The notes under the pieces were generated by a model. The model saw only the letters and a program-made list of their open reading frames with translations. It had not been told where the DNA came from and ran no database searches. A DNA stretch of 64,000 bases. Source: an uncultured Sphingomonas sp. Lineage in GTDB: Bacteria > Pseudomonadota > Alphaproteobacteria > Sphingomonadales > Sphingomonadaceae. Positions 44,161-52,737 of this stretch are shown here, one piece after another; within the stretch, counting starts at the first letter, position 1, and each line of letters begins with the position of its first letter. A program made the translations under genes and the position numbers. The stretch covers positions 1-64,000 of the forward strand of contig NZ_CAJYTI010000020.1 of the NCBI RefSeq assembly GCF_913777625.1, read 5' to 3'.

Positions 44161-44898
44161 TCAGACGTCGCTGAGTTCCGCCACGAAATCATAGGCATCG
44201 CCCCGATAGTAGGAGCGAGTCACTTCGGCCGGGCGGCCGTCGCGCAGGAAGGCGCGGCGCTCGATCAGCAGGCCGGCATGGCCCGGATCGACCCCCAGCA
44301 TCTTGGCATGCTCGCCGAGGAACGGCACCGCGCGCAGCCGCTGCAGGGCGCGCACCGGGCGGTTCCCGGCGGCTTCGAGCGCGGTGTAGAGCGAGTCTCC
44401 CACGGCATCGACGGACGGCAGGCAATAGCCGGCGATGGTCGAGAATTCGAGTGCCATCGGCTCGCCATCGGCGAAGCGGATGCGCGAGAAGCGCAGCACG
44501 CCGGCACCAGGCGACAGGCCCAGTGCCATCGCCTCTTCCGGCGTCACCTGGCCCGCCGAACGCGCGATCCAGCTGCTGCTGGCAGCGCGGCCGCGGGCGG
44601 CCATGTCTTCGGTGAAGGAGGAAAGCTTGGAGAAGCTCTTCTCGACACGCTCGGCGACGAAGGTCCCGGCACCGCGGCGTCGGGTAAGCAGGCCTTCCTC
44701 GACCAGCCCGCCGATCGCCTTGCGGACGGTGATGCGCGACACGTCATATTCCACGGCGAGGTCCCGCTCGGGCGGGATCGCGTCGCCCTGAGCGAGGATC
44801 TTCCCGCTGATCGCTTCCCGGATCAGTTGCTGCAGTTGCAGATAGAGCGGCGACGGGTTGCCCTCGCGAAACCGTCCGATCTGATCCGAAAACGTCAT
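44161..44898 (-). CDS. GntR/HutC family regulator, NagR/NagQ-like
   Basis: The 245-residue protein has an N-terminal GntR winged helix (LYLQLQQLIREAISGKILAQ, then PPERDLAVEYDVSRITVRKA) and a C-terminal UTRA ligand-binding domain (PMALEFSTIAGYCLPSVDAV, GLLIERRAFLRDGRPAEVTR). HutC-type members such as NagR/NagQ sense GlcNAc-6-P or GlcN-6-P. GGGGGAGGAC precedes ATG 44898. A perfect inverted repeat lies 92 bases upstream in the divergent promoter, and half-sites occur before the nag operon. It is the probable regulator of the whole system. Confidence 0.9.
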   Translation of the reverse strand: MTFSDQIGRFREGNPSPLYLQLQQLIREAISGKILAQGDAIPPERDLAVEYDVSRITVRKAIGGLVEEGLLTRRRGAGTFVAERVEKSFSKLSSFTEDMAARGRAASSSWIARSAGQVTPEEAMALGLSPGAGVLRFSRIRFADGEPMALEFSTIAGYCLPSVDAVGDSLYTALEAAGNRPVRALQRLRAVPFLGEHAKMLGVDPGHAGLLIERRAFLRDGRPAEVTRSYYRGDAYDFVAELSDV

Positions 44899-44990
44899 TC
44901 GTCCTCCCCCTTGCCAGGCGCCAGCGCCCATCGGCGTGCCGGACCTACAGCAAGCGCCCCGTAGCGCGCAAACGTTCTCCGGGACCTACA

Positions 44991-45008
44991 TTGGTATGAC
45001 AATACCAA
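44991..45008. promoter_or_regulatory. Inverted-repeat operator for the GntR/HutC regulator
   Basis: TTGGTAT-GACA-ATACCAA is a perfect seven-base inverted repeat in the divergent gap between the regulator gene and the GH20 gene. HutC-family regulators bind such short palindromes, and I recall a TGGTAT-type NagQ box in xanthomonads. Its right half recurs at 33148-33157 and (reverse) 60741-60749. Confidence 0.7.
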
Positions 45009-45146
45009 CAGCCTCAAGCGACTTGGTCAAGAGGTTAATTGCAAAGAACTATGTCCGTCTGCGCAACCCTATTGTCCGATAGGATCTAAATTGGTTACAC
45101 CCTTGCTCCGGCCCCGTTCGGCGGCCGCGACCAAGGGGAGTTTCCG

Positions 45147-47468
45147 ATGCGCGCGTTCCTGAACCAGGCAAAGCATTCCGGCTGGGCGGCGCTGCTGCTG
45201 TCTTCCACCGCTTTCGCCCAGACGGTGCCGCCGCTCACCCCCCTGCCCGCCAGCGTCCAGCTGGGCAAGGGCAGCTTCACCGTGGCGAACGGCACCGGCA
45301 TCGCCGTGCCGGCCGGCGATACCGCCGCCGCCGCTGCCGCGCGCCTTCTTGCCGCGCATGTGAAGGCGGAGCGCGGCCTTGCCCTGGGCGCCACCGGCAC
45401 CAGCGGCGCGATCCGGTTCGAACGCGATGCCGGTATCAAGGGCGACGAAGCCTATCGCCTGACCATCGACACCAAGGGGGTGCGCATCGCCGCCTCGGGG
45501 GATCGCGGCCTGCTTTATGGCGCGATGACGCTGGCCCAGTTGCTCAGCCCCGATCACGGCTTCGGCAAGGCGGTGAAGCTGCCCGCCCTGACGGTGGACG
45601 ACGCGCCGCGCTTCGGCTGGCGCGGGCTGATGCTCGACGTTACCCGCCATTTCCAGCCGATCGAGTTCGTCTATGGCGTGGTCGACCAGATGGCCTCGGT
45701 GAAGCTCAACACGCTGCACCTCCACCTCACCGACGACCAGGGATGGCGGTTCGAGGTGAAGCGCTATCCGAAGCTTACCGAAGTGGGCGGCTGGCGCACC
45801 CCGCCGAGCACCGGCGGCGCGCCCGGCGCCAAGGTCGGTGGTTTCTACACCCAGGAGCAGCTGAAAGGCCTGGTCGCCTATGCCGCCGAGCGCGGCGTGA
45901 CGATCGTGCCGGAAATCGACCTGCCCGGCCATGCCCAGGCGCTGGTCGCCGCCTATCCGGAGCTCGGCATCTTCGGCGATCGGCCGGAAGTCTCGCACGA
46001 CTGGGGCGTGAACCCCTATCTGTTCAATCCCGGCCCCAAGGGCATCGCCTTCGTCAAGGAAGTCCTCGACGAGCTGATGGCGGTGTTCCCCGGCACCTTC
46101 ATCCATCTCGGCGGCGACGAGGCGGTGAAGGACCAGTGGCAGCGCTCGCCGGAAGTACAGGCGCAGATCAAGGCGCTGGGCCTCAAGGACGAGAATGCGC
46201 TGCAGAGCTGGATGATCGACCAGTTCGGCGCCTATCTCGAAAGCCATGGCCGCCGCCTGATCGGCTGGGACGAAATTCTCGAAGGCGGCCTGCCGCCCTC
46301 GGCCTCGGTAATGTCGTGGCGCGGCGAGAAGGGCGCGGTGGAAGCCGCCAACAAGGGGCACGACGTGGTGCTGACCCCCGCCCCCACCCTCTATCTCGAC
46401 AGCCTGCAGAGCGATCGCCGCGACGAGCCGCCCGGCCGCCTCTCGATCCAGACGCTGGCCGATGTCTACAAATATGAGCCGATGCCGGCGGGGATCGACG
46501 CCGCCAAGGCGAGCCATGTGCTGGGCGCCCAGGGCAATGCATGGAGCGAGTATCTGATCACGCCGTATCAGGTGCAGCACATGCTGTTCCCGCGCGCGGC
46601 GGCGATCGCGGAGATCACCTGGTCGGGCAAGGACAAGCGGGACTTTGGCGGCTTCGTGACGCGCCTCCAGCCGCAGATCGCGCGCTGGCGCCGCTCGGGC
46701 ATGGAAGTCGCCGACAGCGCCTTTGCGGTCGATTACAAGCTGCAGGGCACGCGCGGCGAGGCGCTGCGAGCCGGGCAAGCCAAGGTGGCGATCACCACCC
46801 AGACCGGCTTCGGCACGATCCGCTATACGCTGGACGGCAAGCAGCCGACGGCCAAGTCACCCGCCTACAAGGCGCCGCTGACGCTGAAGCCGGGTACGAC
46901 GATCACCGCCGCGGCGTTTGACGAGTCGGGCATCTTCACGGCCGCCCCGCGTGCGTTCGATACCAGCCGCACCGCGCTGCTCACCCGCACCAGCTCGGAT
47001 ATGGTGGCGTGCCCCAAGGGCGCGCTCGGCCTGCGCGTGCCGCTCAACGCCGAGGCGCAGGAGAATGCGCCGGTATTCAACGTCAACCTGTTCGACACCT
47101 GCACGGCCTACCCCGCCGCGCCGCTGGACGTGGCGACCGGCTTCACCGTCGACGTCGCGCGCCTGCCGCGCAACTACGGCCTCGCGCACGACTTCAACAA
47201 GGTCCGCGCCTTCTACAATGTCAGCACCTATGGCGAGCTGATCGTCACCGCCCGGTGCATCGCCGCCGCCAAAGATCCGGCGGTGAAGCCAGTCGTCGTC
47301 GCCACCTTCCCCCTGCCCGATCCGGCCAAGTCGCCGCAGCAGTTCCGTTTTTCCGGCAGCCTGCCCAAGCTGAGCGGTGACGAAGACCTGTGCTTCCAGT
47401 TCACGTCCCCGCTCAGTGACCCGTTCTACACCGTCGAGAAGGTGGTGCTGACGGAGGGCGGCAAGTGA
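45147..47468 (+). CDS. GH20 beta-N-acetylhexosaminidase
   Basis: The 773-residue exported enzyme has a signal peptide (about 1-24), a GH20b alpha/beta domain (25-155), and a GH20 TIM barrel with the catalytic pair Asp324-Glu325 in FIHLGGDEAVK plus FGWRGLMLDVTRHF, HLHLTDDQGWRFEV, and WSGKDKRDF. The end has a chitobiase-type C-terminal domain (TIRYTLDGKQPTAKSPAYKA). It removes terminal GlcNAc/GalNAc. AAGGGGAG precedes the ATG. It is first in a run of genes joined by 1-4-base overlaps. Confidence 0.94.
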   Translation: MRAFLNQAKHSGWAALLLSSTAFAQTVPPLTPLPASVQLGKGSFTVANGTGIAVPAGDTAAAAAARLLAAHVKAERGLALGATGTSGAIRFERDAGIKGDEAYRLTIDTKGVRIAASGDRGLLYGAMTLAQLLSPDHGFGKAVKLPALTVDDAPRFGWRGLMLDVTRHFQPIEFVYGVVDQMASVKLNTLHLHLTDDQGWRFEVKRYPKLTEVGGWRTPPSTGGAPGAKVGGFYTQEQLKGLVAYAAERGVTIVPEIDLPGHAQALVAAYPELGIFGDRPEVSHDWGVNPYLFNPGPKGIAFVKEVLDELMAVFPGTFIHLGGDEAVKDQWQRSPEVQAQIKALGLKDENALQSWMIDQFGAYLESHGRRLIGWDEILEGGLPPSASVMSWRGEKGAVEAANKGHDVVLTPAPTLYLDSLQSDRRDEPPGRLSIQTLADVYKYEPMPAGIDAAKASHVLGAQGNAWSEYLITPYQVQHMLFPRAAAIAEITWSGKDKRDFGGFVTRLQPQIARWRRSGMEVADSAFAVDYKLQGTRGEALRAGQAKVAITTQTGFGTIRYTLDGKQPTAKSPAYKAPLTLKPGTTITAAAFDESGIFTAAPRAFDTSRTALLTRTSSDMVACPKGALGLRVPLNAEAQENAPVFNVNLFDTCTAYPAAPLDVATGFTVDVARLPRNYGLAHDFNKVRAFYNVSTYGELIVTARCIAAAKDPAVKPVVVATFPLPDPAKSPQQFRFSGSLPKLSGDEDLCFQFTSPLSDPFYTVEKVVLTEGGK

Positions 47469-47490
47469 GAACGGCGCAGTCTGCCCCCAC

Positions 47491-47586
47491 TGTCATTCCC
47501 GCGAAGGCGGGAATCCATCAGCCTGTGCGCTTGGGGCAAGAGCCGCAGCGGTCCCACCAATGGATCCCCGCCTTCGCGGGGATGAC
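47491..47586. repeat. VIPAKAGI-type palindromic repeat element
   Basis: Two hairpins, ATTCCCGC-GAAG-GCGGGAAT (47495-47514) and ATCCCCGC-CTTC-GCGGGGAT (47564-47583), form the ends of a larger inverted repeat with TGTCAT at the left and ATGAC at the right. Translated in frame it gives the well-known VIPAKAGI...WIPAFAGMT peptide seen in many proteobacterial repeats. It lies between the GH20 stop and the mannosidase and supplies the latter's start codon. Confidence 0.85.
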
Positions 47587-50176
47587 CGCCAAGGCGCTAG
47601 GACTGGCGTTCGTCTCGCTGGCCGCCCTCGCCACGCCGGCCTGGGCGGATGCGCGCCAGTCGGTCTCGCTCGACGGCGCGTGGGAGGTGCGGATCGATCC
47701 CAGCGATACCGAGGCGGCCAAGGCACATCCGAAGGAAGCCCTTTGGTTCCCGGCCAAGGTGCCCGGCAGCGTCCAGCAGGACCTGATCGCCGCCAAGCGC
47801 GTGCCCGATCCCTACAAGGGCATCAACGAGGCGCCGATCCAATGGGCCGGCCTTACCCGCTGGCAGTTCCGCCGCACGCTCAACGTCACGCCCGACATGC
47901 TGGCGCGCGACCATCTCGAGCTGGTGTTCGACGGGCTCGACACGTTTGCGAGCGTGACGCTCAACGGCCACAAGCTGATCGAGACCAACAACGCCCATCG
48001 CCGCTGGCGGGTAGAGGCCAAGCAGGCGCTCAAGGCTGGTGCCAATGAGCTGGTCGTGACCATCGCCTCGCCGATCAAGACGCTGCAGCCGATGGTGCTG
48101 GCGGAAAAATTCCCGCTCCCCGGCGAATATGATTCCGCCTTCGGCGACGAGCCCAAGGGCAAGCAGACCTCGCCCTATATCCGCAAGCCGAAATATGATT
48201 ACAGCTGGGACTGGGCGCCGCGCCTCGTCAAGATCGGGCTGTGGCGGCCGGTGCGGCTGGAGCCGTGGGACGATGCCCGGATCGACGGTTTCCGCGTCGA
48301 TCAGGAAGCGCTGAATCCCGCCGAGGCGCGGCTGGTGGCGCGCTGGAAGCTGCTCGGCGACCGCGCGCGCGCCGTCACCGTCCGTACCCGCATCACCGGT
48401 CCTGACGGCCAGACCGTCGAGGCCGCGCGCAGGCTGACGCTCGGCGCTGGCGAGAACGCGGTCAGCGTGCCGCTCACCGTGCCCAAGCCCCAGCTCTGGT
48501 GGCCGGCGGGCTATGGCGCGCAGCCGCTCTACAAGGTCGAGGCCGTGCTGGAGGAAGACGGCGCGGTGAGCGACCGCGTTTCCCAGCGCATCGGCCTGCG
48601 CACCGTCGAGCTGCTGACCCAAGGCGGCGGTTTCGGTTTCCGCATCAATGGCCTGCGCATCTTCGCCAAGGGTGCGAACCTGATCCCGTTCGACATGTTC
48701 CCCAGCGCCGTCACCGAGGCGCGGATGCGCCGCATGGTCGCCGATGCGCGCGACGCCAACATGAACATGCTCCGCGTCTGGGGCGGCGGCTATTATCTCG
48801 ACGACGCCTTCTACGCCGCCGCCGACGAACTCGGCATCCTGGTGTGGCAGGACTTCATGTTCGGCGGATCGATCACCCCGCCCGACGCGGCGTTCCGCGA
48901 GAATGTGCGGATCGAAGCCGAGCAGCAGGTCGCCCGGCTCCAGCCGCACCCGTCGATCGTCGGCTGGAACGGTGGCAACGAAGTGCTCGCCGGCTGGGAA
49001 AACTGGTCCGATCGCAAGGCGTTCAAGAAGGCGGTCGGCGCCGACGAACAGGAGCGGATCGGCGCGGGCATGGCCGTGCTGTTCGATCGCACGCTGCGCC
49101 GCGCGGTCGAGCAGGAAGCGCCGGGCACCACTTATTGGCCGGGCTCGCCCTCAAACGACTATACCGGCCCGGTGGATACCGATGCCACCGGCGACCGGCA
49201 TTTCTGGGATGTCTGGTCGGGCTCCAAGCCGGTCGAGAACTATCTTGGCGGCTGCGCGCGGTTCATGTCCGAATATGGCTTCCAGGCGATGCCCAACCTC
49301 TCGACGATCCGCGATTTCGCCGGGGATGGACCGCTGGCGATCGACAGCCCGGTGCTCAAGGCGCACCAGAAGTTCCTGGCCGGCGAAGGCAATAGCCGCC
49401 TGCAGCTCTATCTCGACCAGCGGCTGCGCAAGCCCGCCGACTTCGCCGACCTCGTCTACCTCACCCAGGTGAACCAGATGCAGGCGATCGGCATGGCGGC
49501 GCGCCACCATCGCGCCTGTGCGCCGATCACCATGGGCTCGCTGTTCTGGCAGCTCAACGATGCCTGGCCGGCGATCAGCTGGGCGAGCATCGACTATGAC
49601 GGCCAGTGGAAGCTGCTCCAGTACGAGGCGCGCCGGATGTTCGCGCCCCAGGCGATCGTCGCCGAGCACAAGGACGGCGCCACCCGCCTCGCCGCGGTGT
49701 CGGACGCTACCCAGCTGATCGCCGCCGAATGGCGCGTGCGCGGCTTCACCATGGACGGCAAGCCGCTCGGTACGAAGGCGGAGAAGTTCGACCTCTCGCC
49801 GGGTTCGCTCGAACTCGTCAAGATCGCGGATGCCGATCTGTTCGGTACCGCGGCGCCTGCCGACAGCTATGCCGTCGCCGAGCTGTGGATCGACGGCAAG
49901 CCGGTCTCGCGCCAAATCGTCGAGCGGCTGGCACCCAAGGACATGGTCTATCCCGCCCCGCGCCTGTCGGCCCGCTGGCAGGGCAAGCAGGTTACCGTGA
50001 CCGCCGGTGCGCTCGCCCGTGCGGTGATGCTCGATTTCGGCACAACCGTCGCGCATGCCAGCGACAACGGCTTCGACCTGCTGCCCGGCGAGAGCCGCAC
50101 CCTCACCATCACCTCCGAGGCGAGCGCCGCCGCGCTCGCCCGCGCCCTTACCCTTCGCACGCTGGGACCCCGTTGA
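47582..50176 (+). CDS. GH2 beta-mannosidase-like hydrolase
   Basis: The 864-residue protein has a signal peptide (MTAKALGLAFVSLAALATPA ending WA), an N-terminal beta domain (LDGAWEVRID, WFPAKVPGSVQQDLI), and a TIM barrel with acid/base Glu467 in GWNGGNEV and nucleophile Glu564 in FMSEYGFQAMP; the WGGGYYLDDAFYAAADELGI and VWQDFMF segments match beta-mannosidases of GH2. It would cleave beta-1,4-mannose. ATG 47582 falls inside the repeat element; a GTG at 47465 that overlaps the GH20 stop (GTGA) is an alternative start that would add 39 repeat-derived residues and spoil the signal peptide. Confidence 0.88.
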   Translation: MTAKALGLAFVSLAALATPAWADARQSVSLDGAWEVRIDPSDTEAAKAHPKEALWFPAKVPGSVQQDLIAAKRVPDPYKGINEAPIQWAGLTRWQFRRTLNVTPDMLARDHLELVFDGLDTFASVTLNGHKLIETNNAHRRWRVEAKQALKAGANELVVTIASPIKTLQPMVLAEKFPLPGEYDSAFGDEPKGKQTSPYIRKPKYDYSWDWAPRLVKIGLWRPVRLEPWDDARIDGFRVDQEALNPAEARLVARWKLLGDRARAVTVRTRITGPDGQTVEAARRLTLGAGENAVSVPLTVPKPQLWWPAGYGAQPLYKVEAVLEEDGAVSDRVSQRIGLRTVELLTQGGGFGFRINGLRIFAKGANLIPFDMFPSAVTEARMRRMVADARDANMNMLRVWGGGYYLDDAFYAAADELGILVWQDFMFGGSITPPDAAFRENVRIEAEQQVARLQPHPSIVGWNGGNEVLAGWENWSDRKAFKKAVGADEQERIGAGMAVLFDRTLRRAVEQEAPGTTYWPGSPSNDYTGPVDTDATGDRHFWDVWSGSKPVENYLGGCARFMSEYGFQAMPNLSTIRDFAGDGPLAIDSPVLKAHQKFLAGEGNSRLQLYLDQRLRKPADFADLVYLTQVNQMQAIGMAARHHRACAPITMGSLFWQLNDAWPAISWASIDYDGQWKLLQYEARRMFAPQAIVAEHKDGATRLAAVSDATQLIAAEWRVRGFTMDGKPLGTKAEKFDLSPGSLELVKIADADLFGTAAPADSYAVAELWIDGKPVSRQIVERLAPKDMVYPAPRLSARWQGKQVTVTAGALARAVMLDFGTTVAHASDNGFDLLPGESRTLTITSEASAAALARALTLRTLGPR

Positions 50177-52737
50177 TGCCCTTCCTTCCCCTGCTCCTCC
50201 TCGCCGGCGATCCCGATCCGGTCGCCGCCGCCATCGCCAAGATGACGATCGAGCAGAAGGCCGCGCAGCTCCAGAGCACCGCGCCCGCCGATCCGACGAT
50301 CGGCCTGCCCGCCTATGACTGGTGGAACGAAGGGCTGCACGGCCTCGCCCGCGATGGCTATGCGACCGTGTTCCCCCAGGCGATCGGCCTTGCCGCGACC
50401 TGGGACATGGACCTGCTCCACAAGGTCGGCGACACCGTCGCCACCGAGGCGCGCGCCAAGTTCAACGCGAAGCCCGTGACCGCCGATCGCAAGATCTATG
50501 AGGGGCTGACGATCTGGTCGCCCAACATCAACATCTTCCGCGATCCGCGCTGGGGCCGCGGCCAGGAGACTTATGGCGAGGATCCGTTCCTCACCGGGCA
50601 TCTGGCGGTGAGCTTCATCCAGGGCTTGCAGGGTCCGGACCCGGCACATCCCAAGGTGCTTGCCACGCCTAAGCATTTCGCGGTGCATAGCGGCCCCGAA
50701 GCCGGCCGCGACGGCTTCGATGTCGATCCCAGCCCCCAAGACCTGGAATCGACCTACACCCCCGCCTTCCGCCTCGCGATCGTCGAGGGCAAGGCGCAGT
50801 CGCTGATGTGCGCGTATAATTCGATCCACGGCACGCCCGCCTGTGCCTCGGGCGGGCTGCTCAACGACAAGCTGCGCAAGGCTTGGGGCTTTACCGGCCT
50901 CACCGTGTCGGATTGCGACGCGGTGGCGAACATCCATATGTTCCACCATTACAGCCTCGACGCCGCCGAGGCGGCCGCCGCAGCGATCAAGGGCGGCAAC
51001 GACCTCAACTGCGGCACCACCTATGCGGCACTGCCGGAGGCGGTGAAGCGCGGGCTGGTGAACGAGGCCGAGGTCGACGTGGCACTCAAGCGTGCGCTCG
51101 ACGCCCGCCGCGCACTCGGCATCGCCTTTGGCGGCGCCAATCCGTGGGGCAAGATCAAGCCCAGCGAACGCGGCACCCCGGCGCAGCGTGCGCTGGCGCT
51201 GGAGGCCGCGCGCAAGGCGATCGTGCTGCTCAAGAACGACGGCGACCGCCTGCCGCTCACCCCCGGCGGCCGCATCGCGGTGATCGGCGCCAATGCCGAT
51301 GATCTGGGCGTGCTGGAGGGCAATTATCACGGTACCGCCAAGGATCCGGTGACGCCGCTCGACGGCATCCGCCGCCAGTTCGGCGCGGACCGCGTCCTGT
51401 ACGCGCAAGGCTCCCAGCTGGCCGAGGGCGGCGCGGTGATCATGCCCGAAACCGCCTTCCGCGCCGACGACAAGCCGGGCCTCAAGGCCGAATATTTCGC
51501 CTCGCCCACGGTCACAGGCACGCCCGTCGCCATCCGGCAGGATCGCCGCATCGACTTCAACTATACCCGCGCCGCGCCGTTGCCGAGCCTGAACCCCACC
51601 GGCTTCGCGGTGCGCTGGAGCGGCGACTTCGTGCCGCCGGGCGCGGGCGACTATGAACTCGCGATCGACATTCCCGCCTGCTGGAAGGATTGCACCACGC
51701 ACGATGCGGTGCGGCTGTGGGTCGACGGCAAGCTGCTCCACGACGGCCCGCTCGGCAAGGCGCGCGTGGCGGTGAAGGTTGCCAGCGACGGCAAGCCGCT
51801 GCCGTTCCGCATGGAGATCGACCATCGCAGCGAGGATTTCGGCGTCCGCCTGATGTGGCAGCCGCCGGCCGAGCCGATGCTCGCCCAGGCGCTCGACGTG
51901 GCGAAAAGCGCCGACACGATCGTCGCCGTCCTCGGCCTGTCGCCCGACCTGGAGGGCGAGGCACTCAGCGTCTCGATCCCGGGCTTCGTTGGCGGCGACC
52001 GTACCGACATCGCCCTGCCGCGCCCGCAGCTCGAACTGCTCCAGGCGCTGCGCAAGACCGGCAAGCCGCTGGTCCTCGTCCTCACCAGCGGCAGCGCGGT
52101 GGCAGTCGATCCTTCGCTGGCCGACGCAATCCTCGAAGCCTGGTATCCCGGCGAAGAGGGCGGCACCGCCATCGCCGAGACGCTGGCCGGGAAAAACAAC
52201 CCCTCGGGCCGCCTGCCGCTGACCTTCTACGCCTCGACCGACGACCTCCCGGCGTTCGTCGACTACGGCATGAAGGAGCGGACCTATCGCTTCTTCACCG
52301 GCAAGCCGCTCTGGGGCTTCGGCCATGGCCTCAGCTACACGCGCTTCGCCTATGGCGATGTGGCGGTGAAGGCCGCGGGGCTCGGCCAGCCGGTCCAGGT
52401 CAGCGCCAAGCTCACCAATGCAGGGAACCGCAGCGGTGAGGAAGTTGCCCAGGTCTATGTCGTCACACCCGACGCGGGGAAACCGGGCGGGTTCACGGCA
52501 CCGGTGCTCCAGCGTCAGCTTGCCGGCTTCCAGCGCGCCTCGCTCGCACCGGGCAAGTCGGCCAGCCTGTCGTTCACGCTCGATCCCCGCAGCATCAGCA
52601 GCGTCGCGCGCGACGGCACGCGGCGCGTGCTGCCGGGCACCTACCGGGTGTGGGTCGGCGGCGGTCAGCCCGGCGACGGTGCGGGGCAATGGACCGAGTT
52701 CACGCTGAACGGCGATGCACAGGAGCTGCCGAAATGA
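50176..52737 (+). CDS. GH3 glycoside hydrolase with PA14 domain (xylosidase-like)
   Basis: The 853-residue enzyme has a GH3 N-terminal TIM barrel with NEGLHGLARDG, KHFAVHSGPE and nucleophile Asp246 in GLTVSDCDAV, then a GH3 C-terminal domain interrupted by a PA14 insert (about 436-565: GLKAEYFASPTVTG, VRWSGDFVPPGAGDYELAI), then a fibronectin-III-like end. The SDCDA form of the nucleophile motif is typical of beta-xylosidases and plant-type GH3. The ATG overlaps the mannosidase stop by one base. The leader is only MPFLPLLLLA, too short for a standard Sec signal. Confidence 0.88.
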   Translation: MPFLPLLLLAGDPDPVAAAIAKMTIEQKAAQLQSTAPADPTIGLPAYDWWNEGLHGLARDGYATVFPQAIGLAATWDMDLLHKVGDTVATEARAKFNAKPVTADRKIYEGLTIWSPNINIFRDPRWGRGQETYGEDPFLTGHLAVSFIQGLQGPDPAHPKVLATPKHFAVHSGPEAGRDGFDVDPSPQDLESTYTPAFRLAIVEGKAQSLMCAYNSIHGTPACASGGLLNDKLRKAWGFTGLTVSDCDAVANIHMFHHYSLDAAEAAAAAIKGGNDLNCGTTYAALPEAVKRGLVNEAEVDVALKRALDARRALGIAFGGANPWGKIKPSERGTPAQRALALEAARKAIVLLKNDGDRLPLTPGGRIAVIGANADDLGVLEGNYHGTAKDPVTPLDGIRRQFGADRVLYAQGSQLAEGGAVIMPETAFRADDKPGLKAEYFASPTVTGTPVAIRQDRRIDFNYTRAAPLPSLNPTGFAVRWSGDFVPPGAGDYELAIDIPACWKDCTTHDAVRLWVDGKLLHDGPLGKARVAVKVASDGKPLPFRMEIDHRSEDFGVRLMWQPPAEPMLAQALDVAKSADTIVAVLGLSPDLEGEALSVSIPGFVGGDRTDIALPRPQLELLQALRKTGKPLVLVLTSGSAVAVDPSLADAILEAWYPGEEGGTAIAETLAGKNNPSGRLPLTFYASTDDLPAFVDYGMKERTYRFFTGKPLWGFGHGLSYTRFAYGDVAVKAAGLGQPVQVSAKLTNAGNRSGEEVAQVYVVTPDAGKPGGFTAPVLQRQLAGFQRASLAPGKSASLSFTLDPRSISSVARDGTRRVLPGTYRVWVGGGQPGDGAGQWTEFTLNGDAQELPK

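Noticed and set aside
40988..44194. A 1068-residue frame on the plus strand opposite the GH2 galactosidase
   Set aside because: Low-complexity His/Arg/Gly-rich translation, no recognisable domain, and exactly overlaid by a gene with clear GH2 motifs on the minus strand; typical antisense frame in GC-rich DNA.
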